From: JAAZMA01 sp964564325
Lineage (GTDB): Bacteria > Bacillota > Clostridia > Tissierellales > Tepidimicrobiaceae
Assembly: GCA_964564325.1 (NCBI GenBank)
Contig: CAZMBD010000022.1
Span: forward strand, 1-25,070
DNA: 25,070 nucleotides
Direction: 5' to 3'
Shown: positions 1 to 8,034 of the stretch, in pieces
Numbering within the stretch: the stretch's first letter is position 1
Layout: the number at the start of each line of letters is the position of its first letter
Made by a program: the position numbers and the translations under genes
The notes under the pieces: model-generated
The model's input: only the letters and a program-made list of their open reading frames with translations
The model's database searches: none
What the model was told of the DNA's origin: nothing

Positions 1-2
1 GT

Positions 3-74
3 GATTATTTCAATGATCTAAATGAAGGGCTACAAAATGAAATAATAGCTAGGACAGAGCACAAGAATTTTTAA
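3..74 (+). CDS. 3' end of an unidentified gene (partial)
   Basis: One plus-strand frame is open from the window edge to a TAA at 72-74 and encodes 23 residues ending in a charged tail (…IIARTEHKNF). It stops directly before a strong hairpin terminator, which is what one expects of a real gene end. The fragment is too short to identify the family, and the reading as coding rests only on the open frame and its position ahead of the terminator. It converges with the importer operon on the other strand. Confidence 0.45.
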   Translation, partial: DYFNDLNEGLQNEIIARTEHKNF

Positions 75-75
75 G

Positions 76-108
76 AAAACTAGGGGGAAATTTTCTCCCT
101 AGTTTTTT
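76..108. terminator. Bidirectional intrinsic terminator
   Basis: A long stem (AACTAGGGGGAA pairing with TTCTCCCTAGTT, one G-U pair, tight loop) is flanked by A's on its left and a run of six T's on its right. It lies between two convergent genes, so it can stop transcription from both the partial plus-strand gene and the minus-strand permease operon. Confidence 0.85.
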
Positions 109-113
109 AAAAT

Positions 114-1160
114 TTAAACATCACTTAATGAAGTTTTAGACTTATCCTTTTCCCAAGCATGAAGAAGTAAAGCCAATCCTATTACTCCATAGGCTATAAA
201 TACCCTAAAGAATTCTCCTATTTGTGCATTTCCAACTAAGTTTTGTCCTGCTAATGGAGAAATTATAAATAATAAGTGAAATAGAAAGGTTCCCATTAAA
301 GCTTCCTTCCAAGAGGCGTTATCTATAGCTGCACCACCGACTAATAGTGAGGCTACTGCGAAGAGCCCTACTTGTTCATGGCTACCATAGGTATTCATGG
401 TACCTATATTTTGTAAAAATATAATCTGCCCCCAAGCTGCTAGAATTGTAGAAATAATTATTGCAATAATTCTTGTTCTATCTACATTTATACCAGAAAC
501 TTCTGCAATATGCATATCTTGTCCTACAGCTCTCATTTCTTGACCTAATTTTGTCTTTAGGAAAAAACTAACTAGAATGTATAATCCAATGACAACTAGT
601 ATAGTAGTTATAGGGTATTTACCTAAAACTAAATGTATTTTATGAAAAGGTATTAAATTATCTAAGGAACTCTTAACATTTGCTAAATCTACTGTATTTT
701 TAACTCCTATACCAGTAGAAAGCAATAAATCTTTATTTTTAAATGGAATTAAGGTACCTGCTAATAAGAGAAAGATTAATTGATAAACCCCATTAGCAAA
801 GAAACCTAATATCATGGAGGTAATCATTTCCTTTCCCTTTGCCTTATTTAGAACTCTTCCAACTAAAAAACCAAACAATATAGCTATAGGAGTGGAAATT
901 ACAATACTTAGGAAAAACCCCCATCCTCCAGCTATACTAAAATTAGTTATAATTATCAAGGCAATTTGTCCTGCCATGGCTCCTAATACTATTCCGAAGT
1001 TGAGCCCCATACCAGTAATTACAGGGATAATTAACGAAAGTACTAGAACTGAATTTCTAGCAAGTCTTATGATCATTTCCTGTATTAAAAAATTAAAGGA
1101 AAGACCTGAGAAGAAAAAACCTATTATACATAATATAAGAAAGACTATAGGTACTATCAT
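114..1160 (-). CDS. ABC transporter permease, nucleoside/simple-sugar (NupQ/BPD_transp_2-like) type
   Basis: The 348-residue protein is almost entirely hydrophobic, with about eight to ten predicted membrane segments, and carries the cytoplasmic loop typical of BPD_transp_2 permeases (GQEMRAVGQDMHIAEVSGINVDRTR, residues about 210-235, seen here in parts such as GINVDRTR) that contacts the ATPase. It begins with ATG four bases inside the end of the preceding permease gene (ATGA-type overlap) behind a GGAGGTG site, so the two are translationally coupled. It is the last gene of the four-gene importer operon and ends at the shared terminator. The family includes B. subtilis-type guanosine importers and many sugar importers; the substrate here is not fixed by the sequence. 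Confidence 0.88.
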   Translation of the reverse strand: MIVPIVFLILCIIGFFFSGLSFNFLIQEMIIRLARNSVLVLSLIIPVITGMGLNFGIVLGAMAGQIALIIITNFSIAGGWGFFLSIVISTPIAILFGFLVGRVLNKAKGKEMITSMILGFFANGVYQLIFLLLAGTLIPFKNKDLLLSTGIGVKNTVDLANVKSSLDNLIPFHKIHLVLGKYPITTILVVIGLYILVSFFLKTKLGQEMRAVGQDMHIAEVSGINVDRTRIIAIIISTILAAWGQIIFLQNIGTMNTYGSHEQVGLFAVASLLVGGAAIDNASWKEALMGTFLFHLLFIISPLAGQNLVGNAQIGEFFRVFIAYGVIGLALLLHAWEKDKSKTSLSDV

Positions 1161-2188
1161 GCACTTTCACCTCCAGTTCTAGTTAATGCATAGAGTATAA
1201 TTCCATTACTTATTATAGTTCTAATTACTTCTGACATACTTCCTTCTGATATTATATTAATTACAGGAAGGGATACTACTAATAGGGATTGAAATAATAA
1301 AGTTCCAATAATCACATGGGATATTTTAGCTCTATTTAAACTAGCTCCACCAATTAATACAGAAGCAACTGCTGGCATAGCTGCGTATAGTGGTGCATTA
1401 TATAGCTGTAGAAACCCAAAAGATTGACTATAGACTATAATACCTATGGCGGCCAATACTGTAGACATTATAGTACCTTTGATTCTTTCACTATCTACAT
1501 TTATTCCATTAGATAGTGCAAAGGCTTCATTACTTCCAGCAACTTTCATTCTTGCTCCACTTTTACTTCTGTTGTATATCCAGACTAAAAACCCACATAC
1601 AGCAAAAGTGAATAATAGACCAGTAGGTATAGTAACATTTCCAATATTAAAATGCCAAAAATCATTTAATACATGAGCCATAGAGGACTCTAAGGAAACA
1701 GTAACTCTAAGACCAGATCCTCCATAGGCCCAAATTAATTCGGGACTTCTAAATGGTGCCACTAACCAAAATATACACATTAGTGAAACTACTGAAAATC
1801 CTATATAAGTACCAACAGTCATTTCTTGACCTTTAATCTTATTAAGCATTCGACCATAGAAGTATCCAAAGAAGGCAGCTAAAGGTATGGCTATTAATAT
1901 AGATATAAAAAAGCCCTTAAAACCGTAAAGCTTAAATTCTATACTAACTAATGCTCCTATTAGACCACATACAATTCCCAGTGGTAAATTAAAATTAAGA
2001 CCTATTCCAGATTGAACTGCTGGCACCATAGCTAGTACTAAAATAGCATTCATACCAAAACGAACTAAAATATTTTGAATTGTCATGGAAAAAGGAATTT
2101 TTAATATTACAGATAAAATTATCAATAATATTAAAAATACAGCTATAATAAATCTAGGAAATCCAATTTTATTTATAAAATTTTTCAT
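1157..2188 (-). CDS. ABC transporter permease, nucleoside/simple-sugar (NupP/BPD_transp_2-like) type
   Basis: This 343-residue multi-spanning membrane protein is a paralogue of the next permease: it has the same order of segments and the coupling loop motif GINVDSERIKGT near residues 229-240. The pair would form a heterodimeric channel in the cytoplasmic membrane. Its ATG directly abuts the ATPase stop codon, and its ribosome site (AAGGTGGTG) lies inside the end of the ATPase gene. The usual partner pattern (binding lipoprotein, double ATPase, two permeases) is complete in this operon. Substrate unknown; nucleoside or another small polar solute is the family-based guess. Confidence 0.88.
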   Translation of the reverse strand: MKNFINKIGFPRFIIAVFLILLIILSVILKIPFSMTIQNILVRFGMNAILVLAMVPAVQSGIGLNFNLPLGIVCGLIGALVSIEFKLYGFKGFFISILIAIPLAAFFGYFYGRMLNKIKGQEMTVGTYIGFSVVSLMCIFWLVAPFRSPELIWAYGGSGLRVTVSLESSMAHVLNDFWHFNIGNVTIPTGLLFTFAVCGFLVWIYNRSKSGARMKVAGSNEAFALSNGINVDSERIKGTIMSTVLAAIGIIVYSQSFGFLQLYNAPLYAAMPAVASVLIGGASLNRAKISHVIIGTLLFQSLLVVSLPVINIISEGSMSEVIRTIISNGIILYALTRTGGESA

Positions 2189-3772
2189 TTAGTTCACCAC
2201 CTTATCTAAACTTTCCCCAGCCATTAATAATCCAAATTTTTCATCAGAATCTTCTGGTGAAAGTATTCCATGGATTTTACCATCATATACAATGGCGATT
2301 CTATCACTTATTTGACGTAATTCATTTAATTCACTAGAAGTAATAATGATGGTCATATTTAATTCGCGATTTAAATTTACTAAGGTATCTAATACTAGTT
2401 TTTTAGCTCCAATATCTATGCCTCTTGTAGGTTCTGAAACTAATAATATATCTGGTTCTAAAGTCAAAGCCCTAGCTATACAAACTTTTTGTTGATTTCC
2501 ACCACTAAGATATCTAGTGTGCTGAGTAGCATCAGTACATCTAATATCAAACTTATCAATTATAGAATTAGCATAAGCTCTTATAGCTTTTTTATTTACC
2601 CATTTCAAAGGGCCAATCTTTTTTAAAAATTTATTTTGCACTTCTATACTGGAAAAAGCAATATTAAATTCTATAGAATCATCTAAAAGTAAACCAACAC
2701 CTCGTCGATCTTCAGATAAAAAAGCAATAGAAGAATTTAAGGTTTCTCGTGGATTATTTAATAACAATTCTTTACCGTCTTTAATAATAGTACCTGAAGT
2801 TTCATATAATCCCATAATACCATTAGCTATGCCTATCTTTCCTTGACCAGCTAATCCACCAATTCCTAAAATTTCGCCTCTTTTAACCTCTAGATTTAAA
2901 CCATTAACTTTTTCCCCTGGCATATTAACTTTAAGGTCTTTTATTTCTAAAATATTGTCATCTGAAATAATTTTTTTGCTATTATCTTCACGCATTATTT
3001 TCACATCTCTACCTACCATAAGTCTAGCTAAATCTACAATATTACTTTTATTGGTATTTACAGTATCTACGACTTCACCATCTCTTAAGATTGTAATAGT
3101 ATCTGTAATTTCCATTATTTCATCTAATCTATGAGAAATAAATAAAATAGATATATCCATTTTAGAAAGTTTTCGGATTATATCTAAAAATTGTTTAGCT
3201 TCAGTTTCTGTAAGCACTGCTGTAGGTTCATCTAAAATCAATAATTTTAATTGAGTTTTATCTATTTCTCTAGCTATTTCAATAAATTGCATATAAGCTA
3301 CAGGTAGGCCAGCTACAGGCAAGTATTCGTCAATTGACATATTAAGTTTATTTAAGGCAGTTTTAGAATCCTTAGCCATATTAGGCATATCTAATTTAGA
3401 TAATTTATTCCCAAATATTTTACTTATAAATGTAGGAGTGGTTTTTTCTCTATTTAATTTAATATTTTCTGTTATAGTAAAGCCAGGAATTAACATAAAT
3501 TCTTGATGAACCATTCCTATTCCCATTTCCATAGCATCTTCAGGAGATTTTGGTATAAAAGTTTCACCATTTATAAAGATTTCCCCATTATATCCTCCTG
3601 TAGAGTGAATAATAGGCATTCCAAAAAGTATATTCATTAAAGTAGATTTTCCAGCACCATTTTCTCCTACAAGTCCATGAATTTCTCCTGCCTTAATATT
3701 TAGAGAAACATTATTTAAAACCTTATTATCAGAATAAAACTTGTCTATATTTTTTATTTGGAGCAAATCCAT
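2189..3772 (-). CDS. ABC transporter ATP-binding protein with two nucleotide-binding domains (RbsA/NupO type)
   Basis: The 527-residue protein contains two ABC cassettes. The first has an intact Walker A (GENGAGKST, residues 36-44) and Walker B (LLILDEPT, 177-184), but where the LSxGQ signature should be, around 156-165, it reads GLPVAYMQFIE. The second has a degenerate Walker A (GLAGQGKIG, 307-314), a good signature (LSGGNQQKV, 422-430) and LLVSEPTRGID as Walker B. Complementary degeneracy of this kind is common in the RbsA/MglA/NupO class, where the two halves form asymmetric ATP sites. It powers the two permeases encoded immediately downstream. Start: ATG at 3772 behind AGGAGGG with seven bases between. 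Confidence 0.92.
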   Translation of the reverse strand: MDLLQIKNIDKFYSDNKVLNNVSLNIKAGEIHGLVGENGAGKSTLMNILFGMPIIHSTGGYNGEIFINGETFIPKSPEDAMEMGIGMVHQEFMLIPGFTITENIKLNREKTTPTFISKIFGNKLSKLDMPNMAKDSKTALNKLNMSIDEYLPVAGLPVAYMQFIEIAREIDKTQLKLLILDEPTAVLTETEAKQFLDIIRKLSKMDISILFISHRLDEIMEITDTITILRDGEVVDTVNTNKSNIVDLARLMVGRDVKIMREDNSKKIISDDNILEIKDLKVNMPGEKVNGLNLEVKRGEILGIGGLAGQGKIGIANGIMGLYETSGTIIKDGKELLLNNPRETLNSSIAFLSEDRRGVGLLLDDSIEFNIAFSSIEVQNKFLKKIGPLKWVNKKAIRAYANSIIDKFDIRCTDATQHTRYLSGGNQQKVCIARALTLEPDILLVSEPTRGIDIGAKKLVLDTLVNLNRELNMTIIITSSELNELRQISDRIAIVYDGKIHGILSPEDSDEKFGLLMAGESLDKVVN

Positions 3773-3792
3773 AATGCATCCCTCCTAATGTA

Positions 3793-3826
3793 AAAAGAAG
3801 GAGGTCGTGGTACGACCTCTTCTTTA
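3793..3826 (-). terminator. Intercistronic hairpin, probable partial terminator after the lipoprotein gene
   Basis: Read on the minus strand, a 13-14 bp stem (AAGAAGAGGTCGT with ACGACCTCCTTCTT, one bulge) closes a tiny loop and is followed by five T's. It lies in the 57-base gap between the binding-protein stop and the ATPase start. A weak terminator or mRNA-stabilising stem here would give more binding protein than ATPase, as in many binding-protein importer operons. Confidence 0.6.
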
Positions 3827-3829
3827 AAT

Positions 3830-4957
3830 TTAAAATATTTGTGAATCCATAAAAATCAATAAGAAATTTGGTTTATTATTGTCAATTGGTCTAACTTCCA
3901 CACTATCTCCTACTACTTTTTTTAGTTTTTCAAGCAATACTTTTTCATTAAACTTATCTGTTTCACCTTTTCCATAAGCTATGGCGTATTCTACTCCAGC
4001 TTCAATCATGGTCATATTAGCAGGATATTTCCAAGTTCCAAATCTTCCTGTACCATTTTTTTCTGCAATTTTTTCTTTGATTTGCTCTGTCATATAGTCT
4101 AAATCTCCAGCCTTATCTTCTGGAATTGCAAGGCCTAGGGCACCAGGATAAGCGTGGTAAGGACTTGGGCAACACTGTTCAGGAAATATGGCACCAGTTT
4201 CTAAAGCAGACTTTATTAAAGGTTCTTGCATAGCACAGTTAGTACTGAAAAATGCAGTATCTTTTCCGTATTTATCTACTTGTCTCGGAACATCTTCTAA
4301 TATAAATTGTTGAGCACCTGGAATACCAGAATCTCCTAGTGGGTCTGGTGCATCTACTTCTACAAATTCAAGACCTATATCTTTAGCTGTGTTTTTCATA
4401 ATATCTCGTCTTTGAGATAATAATTCCATAGACATATGTCTTGGAAAAGAATAGTGGATAAAAGTTTCGGCACCCATTTCTTTTGCCATTTTCACTATGG
4501 ATTCGCCACGCTTTAGTTGATCTGGCTCCAATAGTATATCGGCTCTACTAGCTATAGTATCTGGATCCTCATGGGGAGCACCTAGTACAAATAAAACATC
4601 ATCCCTAGTTTCTTTAACTTTGTCTATGGAAGCTGCTGTACCGGTAACTGCTTGACAAATGACAATAGCCTTTATTTTTTCGTCAGTTGCTAAACTGGCT
4701 ATTTGGGAAATAGTTGTTTCTTGTTCTTGATCAAATTTGTCTGGATAAGTTATATGGACAATATTGTTTTTGCCATATTTCTTTACCATATTTTCTGCTG
4801 CTCGGAATTCCTCTTCCCCTTGAGAAACGGTTCCAGTAACTATTCCTATTTTGAAACCTAAATCCTCGTGCTTAATGGCAGGTTCGCTTTTACCACATCC
4901 AGTTGCTGCAATAAGTAATGCACTAATCAATATAAATGCTAAAAACTTCTTTCTCAA
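3830..4957 (-). CDS. DUF3798-family lipoprotein, probable substrate-binding component of the ABC importer
   Basis: The 375-residue protein opens with a lysine/arginine start, a hydrophobic core and a lipobox (AATGC, Cys at about residue 21), so it should be lipid-anchored outside the membrane. The rest resembles a two-lobed periplasmic-binding-like fold with repeated beta-alpha units (FKIGIVTGTV…, KAIVICQAVTG, VLFVLGAPHED) and a cysteine-containing stretch (NCAMQEP … EQCCPSPYHAYPG). I recognise the overall sequence as the DUF3798 family, whose ligand is not established to my knowledge. Being first in an operon with an ATPase and two permeases makes a binding-protein role very likely. The start is TTG at 4957, fixed by AGGAGGGGG just upstream. 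Not the usual BMP/PnrA family by sequence, although its neighbours are of that type. Confidence 0.8.
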   Translation of the reverse strand: MRKKFLAFILISALLIAATGCGKSEPAIKHEDLGFKIGIVTGTVSQGEEEFRAAENMVKKYGKNNIVHITYPDKFDQEQETTISQIASLATDEKIKAIVICQAVTGTAASIDKVKETRDDVLFVLGAPHEDPDTIASRADILLEPDQLKRGESIVKMAKEMGAETFIHYSFPRHMSMELLSQRRDIMKNTAKDIGLEFVEVDAPDPLGDSGIPGAQQFILEDVPRQVDKYGKDTAFFSTNCAMQEPLIKSALETGAIFPEQCCPSPYHAYPGALGLAIPEDKAGDLDYMTEQIKEKIAEKNGTGRFGTWKYPANMTMIEAGVEYAIAYGKGETDKFNEKVLLEKLKKVVGDSVEVRPIDNNKPNFLLIFMDSQIF

Positions 4958-5015
4958 AATTTCCCCCTCCTTTTAAAATTTATTTTAATCCCTTAATTGG
5001 GAATTTAAACTTAGT

Positions 5016-5074
5016 AGTATAATAGAGAATATGTAAAAAGTGGGTTAAATATTCTACAGATTTTGTAGAATATT
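5016..5074 (-). promoter_or_regulatory. Probable promoter -10 and operator-like dyad of the importer operon
   Basis: A perfect inverted repeat, AATATTCTACA and TGTAGAATATT separated by five bases, fills 5048-5074. On the minus strand a TATACT -10-like hexamer sits at 5016-5021, about 27 bases downstream of the dyad, with no good -35 hexamer. A poor -35 with a dyad just upstream is the usual picture for an activator-dependent promoter, but a repressor site is also possible. The binding protein is unknown. Confidence 0.5.
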
Positions 5075-5177
5075 AGATAATTTTGCAATTTATTGCTACA
5101 ATGCTTTAATGTGCCGTTTAAACTATTATACCAATATTCTGAATATTATACAAGGTTATATTTAAAATTAGATTCTA

Positions 5178-5206
5178 TATACATTTACAATATATTCTGA
5201 TAAAAT
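5178..5206 (+). promoter_or_regulatory. Sigma-A promoter of the M3 peptidase gene
   Basis: TATACA at 5178-5183 and TAAAAT at 5201-5206 are spaced by 17 bases, and TGA directly before the -10 gives an extended -10 element. It lies about 33 bases ahead of the peptidase start codon. Confidence 0.5.
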
Positions 5207-5238
5207 CATATTAAGTACATAAATAGGAGGGATGTATT

Positions 5239-6933
5239 TTGAAATTTAAAGATTATAAATACACTAGGCCTGATTTAGTTAAAATTGGGGAAGAAATGGA
5301 TAATTTATTAAAAAAATTCAATGAAGCAGAAAGCTTTGAAGCACAGAACAAAGTAATGGAAGAAATAAATAAAATTCGTTCCAATGTGGACACTATGGGA
5401 AATTTAGTTTATATTAGACATTCTATTGATACTCAAGATGAATTCTATGCAAAAGAACAAGATTTTCTTGATGAAAATATGCCTCTATATCAAAACATAG
5501 TAGTTAAATTTTATAATGAATTAGTAAATTCTAAATTTAGACCTCAATTAGAGGAAGTGTGGGGAAAACAGTTATTTACTTTAGCAGAATTACAATTAAA
5601 AACTTTTTCAGAAGAAATTATAGGAGATTTAATTAGGGAGAACAAATTAGTTACTGAATATGATAAATTAATAGCCTCAGCCAAAATAGATTTTGAAGGA
5701 GAAACTAGAAATTTAAGTCAAATGGCACCTTTTATGCAGTCTAAAGATAGGAATATTAGAAAGAAAGCCTATGAAAGCTATATTAATTTCTTTGAAGAAA
5801 ATGAATCTGAATTTGACAGAATATATGATGAATTAGTTAAAGTTAGAGATACTATGGCTAAAAAATTAGGATATAAGAATTATGTGGAAATGGGCTATGA
5901 TCGTATGTCTCGTTCAGATTATAATGCAGACATGGTAGCTAATTATAGAAGACAAGTATATGAAGATTTAGTACCAATAGTGGTAGAACTAAAGGATAGA
6001 CAGAGGAAAAGACTTGGCTTAGATGAAATGAAGTACTATGATGAACCACTAGAATATTTAACAGGGAATGCTACTCCTAAAGGAGATCCTGAATGGATAC
6101 TAGAAAATGGAAAGAAAATGTATAGTGAATTATCTAAAGAAACTGATGAGTTCTTTAATTTTATGGTAGAAAGAGAATTAATGGATTTAATAAGTAAAAA
6201 AGGAAAGATGAGTGGTGGATATTGTACCTTTATTTCTGAATATAAATCTCCATTTATATTCTCAAATTTCAATGGTACCAGTGGAGATGTGGACGTATTA
6301 ACTCATGAAGCAGGACATGCATTTCAAACTTATATGAGTAGACATTTAGAAGTACCAGAATATGCTTTTCCAACCTACGAAGCATCTGAGATTCATTCTA
6401 TGAGTATGGAATTTATTACTTGGCCTTGGATGGAATTATTCTTTGAAGATGAAGTAGAAAAATATAAATTTAGTCATTTAGCAGGAGCAGTTAATTTTAT
6501 ACCTTATGGAGTTACTGTCGACGAATTTCAACATTTTGTCTTCGAAAATCCGGAAGCTACTCCAGAAGAAAGAAAAACTAAATGGAGAGAGATAGAGAAA
6601 AAGTATTTACCTTTCAGAGATTATGAAGACAATGATTTTCTAAATAGAGGTGGATATTGGTTTAGACAAGGACATATCTTCTCAACTCCATTCTATTATA
6701 TAGACTATACTCTAGCTCAAGTATGTGCATTTCAATTTTGGATAAAAACAAGGGAAGATAAAGAAAAAGCTTGGAAAGATTATTTAAGACTATGTAAAGC
6801 AGGAGGTAGCAAATCTTTCTTAGAATTAGTAGAATTAGCCGGACTTAAAAACCCATTTGAAGATGGTACTATAAAAGAAGTAGTAAAACCTATAAAAGAC
6901 TGGCTAGATAATGTAGACGATAGTAAATTTTAA
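5239..6933 (+). CDS. M3-family zinc oligoendopeptidase
   Basis: The 564-residue protein has the M3 metallopeptidase signature HEAGH (residues 356-360), in which the two histidines bind zinc and the glutamate is the base; the third ligand should be a glutamate in the following stretch YEASEIHSMSME (about 380-391). The N-terminal part is the mostly helical domain of the family. The length and sequence fit the shorter M3 branch rather than classical PepF. No signal peptide is present, so it should cleave short peptides in the cytoplasm, probably as part of peptide recycling. The start is TTG at 5239 behind AGGAGG with eight bases between; a nearby ATG at 5232 is out of frame. It is transcribed alone, divergent from the importer. 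Confidence 0.9.
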   Translation: MKFKDYKYTRPDLVKIGEEMDNLLKKFNEAESFEAQNKVMEEINKIRSNVDTMGNLVYIRHSIDTQDEFYAKEQDFLDENMPLYQNIVVKFYNELVNSKFRPQLEEVWGKQLFTLAELQLKTFSEEIIGDLIRENKLVTEYDKLIASAKIDFEGETRNLSQMAPFMQSKDRNIRKKAYESYINFFEENESEFDRIYDELVKVRDTMAKKLGYKNYVEMGYDRMSRSDYNADMVANYRRQVYEDLVPIVVELKDRQRKRLGLDEMKYYDEPLEYLTGNATPKGDPEWILENGKKMYSELSKETDEFFNFMVERELMDLISKKGKMSGGYCTFISEYKSPFIFSNFNGTSGDVDVLTHEAGHAFQTYMSRHLEVPEYAFPTYEASEIHSMSMEFITWPWMELFFEDEVEKYKFSHLAGAVNFIPYGVTVDEFQHFVFENPEATPEERKTKWREIEKKYLPFRDYEDNDFLNRGGYWFRQGHIFSTPFYYIDYTLAQVCAFQFWIKTREDKEKAWKDYLRLCKAGGSKSFLELVELAGLKNPFEDGTIKEVVKPIKDWLDNVDDSKF

Positions 6934-6947
6934 AAAATCTCCAACAG

Positions 6948-6996
6948 TGGGGACAGTTCTTTTCATTCAAACGAAAGGGACAGTCCCTTTTGTTTG
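6948..6996. repeat. REP-like palindromic repeat unit
   Basis: The core at 6968-6996 is a 29-base imperfect palindrome running from CAAACGAAAGGGAC to CCCTTTTGTTTG. A second unit with the same GGGGACAGTTCTTTT wording precedes it at 6948-6964, and CAGGGACTTTCATTTG follows. The 29-base core recurs at 23304-23332 with 25 of 29 positions identical. It lies between two convergent genes and could also act as a terminator for both. Confidence 0.65.
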
Positions 6997-7035
6997 CAGG
7001 GACTTTCATTTGCTTTTCTTTCATTTGAATAAGGG

Positions 7036-7917
7036 TTACTCTTTAAGTAAAATATTTATATTATTTAAATTATCCACAATATTTTTCAAATGGTAATTAT
7101 ATATTAAATTTAATTCATCTTCGTTTTGTTTATTGTATTCAGGTACTTTTTTGTTAAATAACTTTTCTAAGGACTTTCTATTTTCTTCATCTATATATTT
7201 AGCTTTATCCATAGAATAAACAATACTTAGATTGCTATAAATATTTTCAAGCAATTCGAATATAATCTCTAAATTATCAAGTGTATGTGATTTATATAGA
7301 TTAAGCTTTGTTTCTTTTTTTAATATATTATAATTTTCTTCTATTTCTACTAAATCTTTTCTTAAAGTTTCTAATTCAACCCCTTCCTCTTTCCAGATAA
7401 TAACACCTACCATATTTTTAACTTGGGAATATACTTTTTCTACTGATTCTAATATTTTATCCTCTAAATTAGGTGGTAATACAAAATAATTAATTAAAGT
7501 GCCTATAACTAATCCAAATAGAGTATCAACTGTTCTATAAAAGGCATAATCTACTCTAGAACCTTCTTCATAATTTAATATAATAGATAGGAAGACCATT
7601 CCAGATAATTGTACAGATTGTTTCCAGTTAAATACATTACATAAGTATATGATTATGATAATTCCTAGACCAATGAAAAAAGGATTTTCAGGTGCAACTA
7701 GGGAAAATAATAGTGCAATAATTCCACCTAATATGGTGCTAAACATTCTATCTACTCCAGAACTAAAGGATTCAGATACAGAAGTTTGCATAGCAGTTAT
7801 GGCAGCAATTCCTGCAAAAAATGGAGATTTTAAATTTAATATTTGGGATAAAAATATGGTTAAAGCCACTGCTAGGGCTGTTTTCAAATTACGTAAGCCT
7901 ACTTTTTTTATTTTCAC
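7036..7917 (-). CDS. Aromatic acid exporter / FUSC-like membrane protein (ArAE_1, formerly DUF939 type)
   Basis: The N-terminal half, about residues 1-150, has four to six membrane segments with the family's conserved wording around SPFFAGIAAITAMQTSVSESF and DRMFSTILGGIIA, followed by a soluble, charged, probably coiled-coil helical C-terminus. This matches small FUSC/ArAE proteins that are proposed to export aromatic or other weak acids; actual substrates are rarely known. I prefer the GTG at 7917, since AGGGGTGAG sits directly before it; a GTG at 7926 would overlap that site. It is divergent from the VTT-domain gene and has its own promoter with a dyad in the -35 region. Confidence 0.8.
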   Translation of the reverse strand: MKIKKVGLRNLKTALAVALTIFLSQILNLKSPFFAGIAAITAMQTSVSESFSSGVDRMFSTILGGIIALLFSLVAPENPFFIGLGIIIIIYLCNVFNWKQSVQLSGMVFLSIILNYEEGSRVDYAFYRTVDTLFGLVIGTLINYFVLPPNLEDKILESVEKVYSQVKNMVGVIIWKEEGVELETLRKDLVEIEENYNILKKETKLNLYKSHTLDNLEIIFELLENIYSNLSIVYSMDKAKYIDEENRKSLEKLFNKKVPEYNKQNEDELNLIYNYHLKNIVDNLNNINILLKE

Positions 7918-7946
7918 AAATCTCACCCCTAATAGATATTACAAAT

Positions 7947-7975
7947 ATTATATCAACAAGGTTCTAATAGAACAA
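7947..7975 (-). promoter_or_regulatory. Sigma-A promoter of the FUSC-like gene with overlapping dyad
   Basis: On the minus strand TTGTTC (7970-7975) and TATAAT (7947-7952) are spaced by 17 bases. A perfect dyad, GTTCTA-A-TAGAAC at 7961-7973, overlaps the -35 hexamer and would suit a repressor. Confidence 0.65.
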
Positions 7976-8004
7976 TATAAAGTTAGCAAATTGTAAACAT
8001 TTAG

Positions 8005-8034
8005 TTGGAAATAGAAACCAAAGTGTAATATAAT
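8005..8034 (+). promoter_or_regulatory. Sigma-A promoter of the VTT-domain gene
   Basis: TTGGAA at 8005-8010 and a perfect TATAAT at 8029-8034 are spaced by 18 bases. A dyad TAATGA-N5-TCATTA (8031-8047) overlaps the -10 and the expected start site. Confidence 0.6.

Noticed and set aside
814..1182. Plus-strand open frame of 122 codons over the permease genes
   Set aside because: Antisense to two well-supported permease genes, with no ribosome site or recognisable motif.
4958..5238. Purine or other riboswitch ahead of the importer operon
   Set aside because: The 280-base gap has no recognisable aptamer core, only the dyad and promoter elements.
7070..7078. Single DnaA box TTATCCACA inside the FUSC-like gene (another at 16646-16654 in prfB)
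   Set aside because: Isolated copies inside coding sequence are expected by chance at this base composition.
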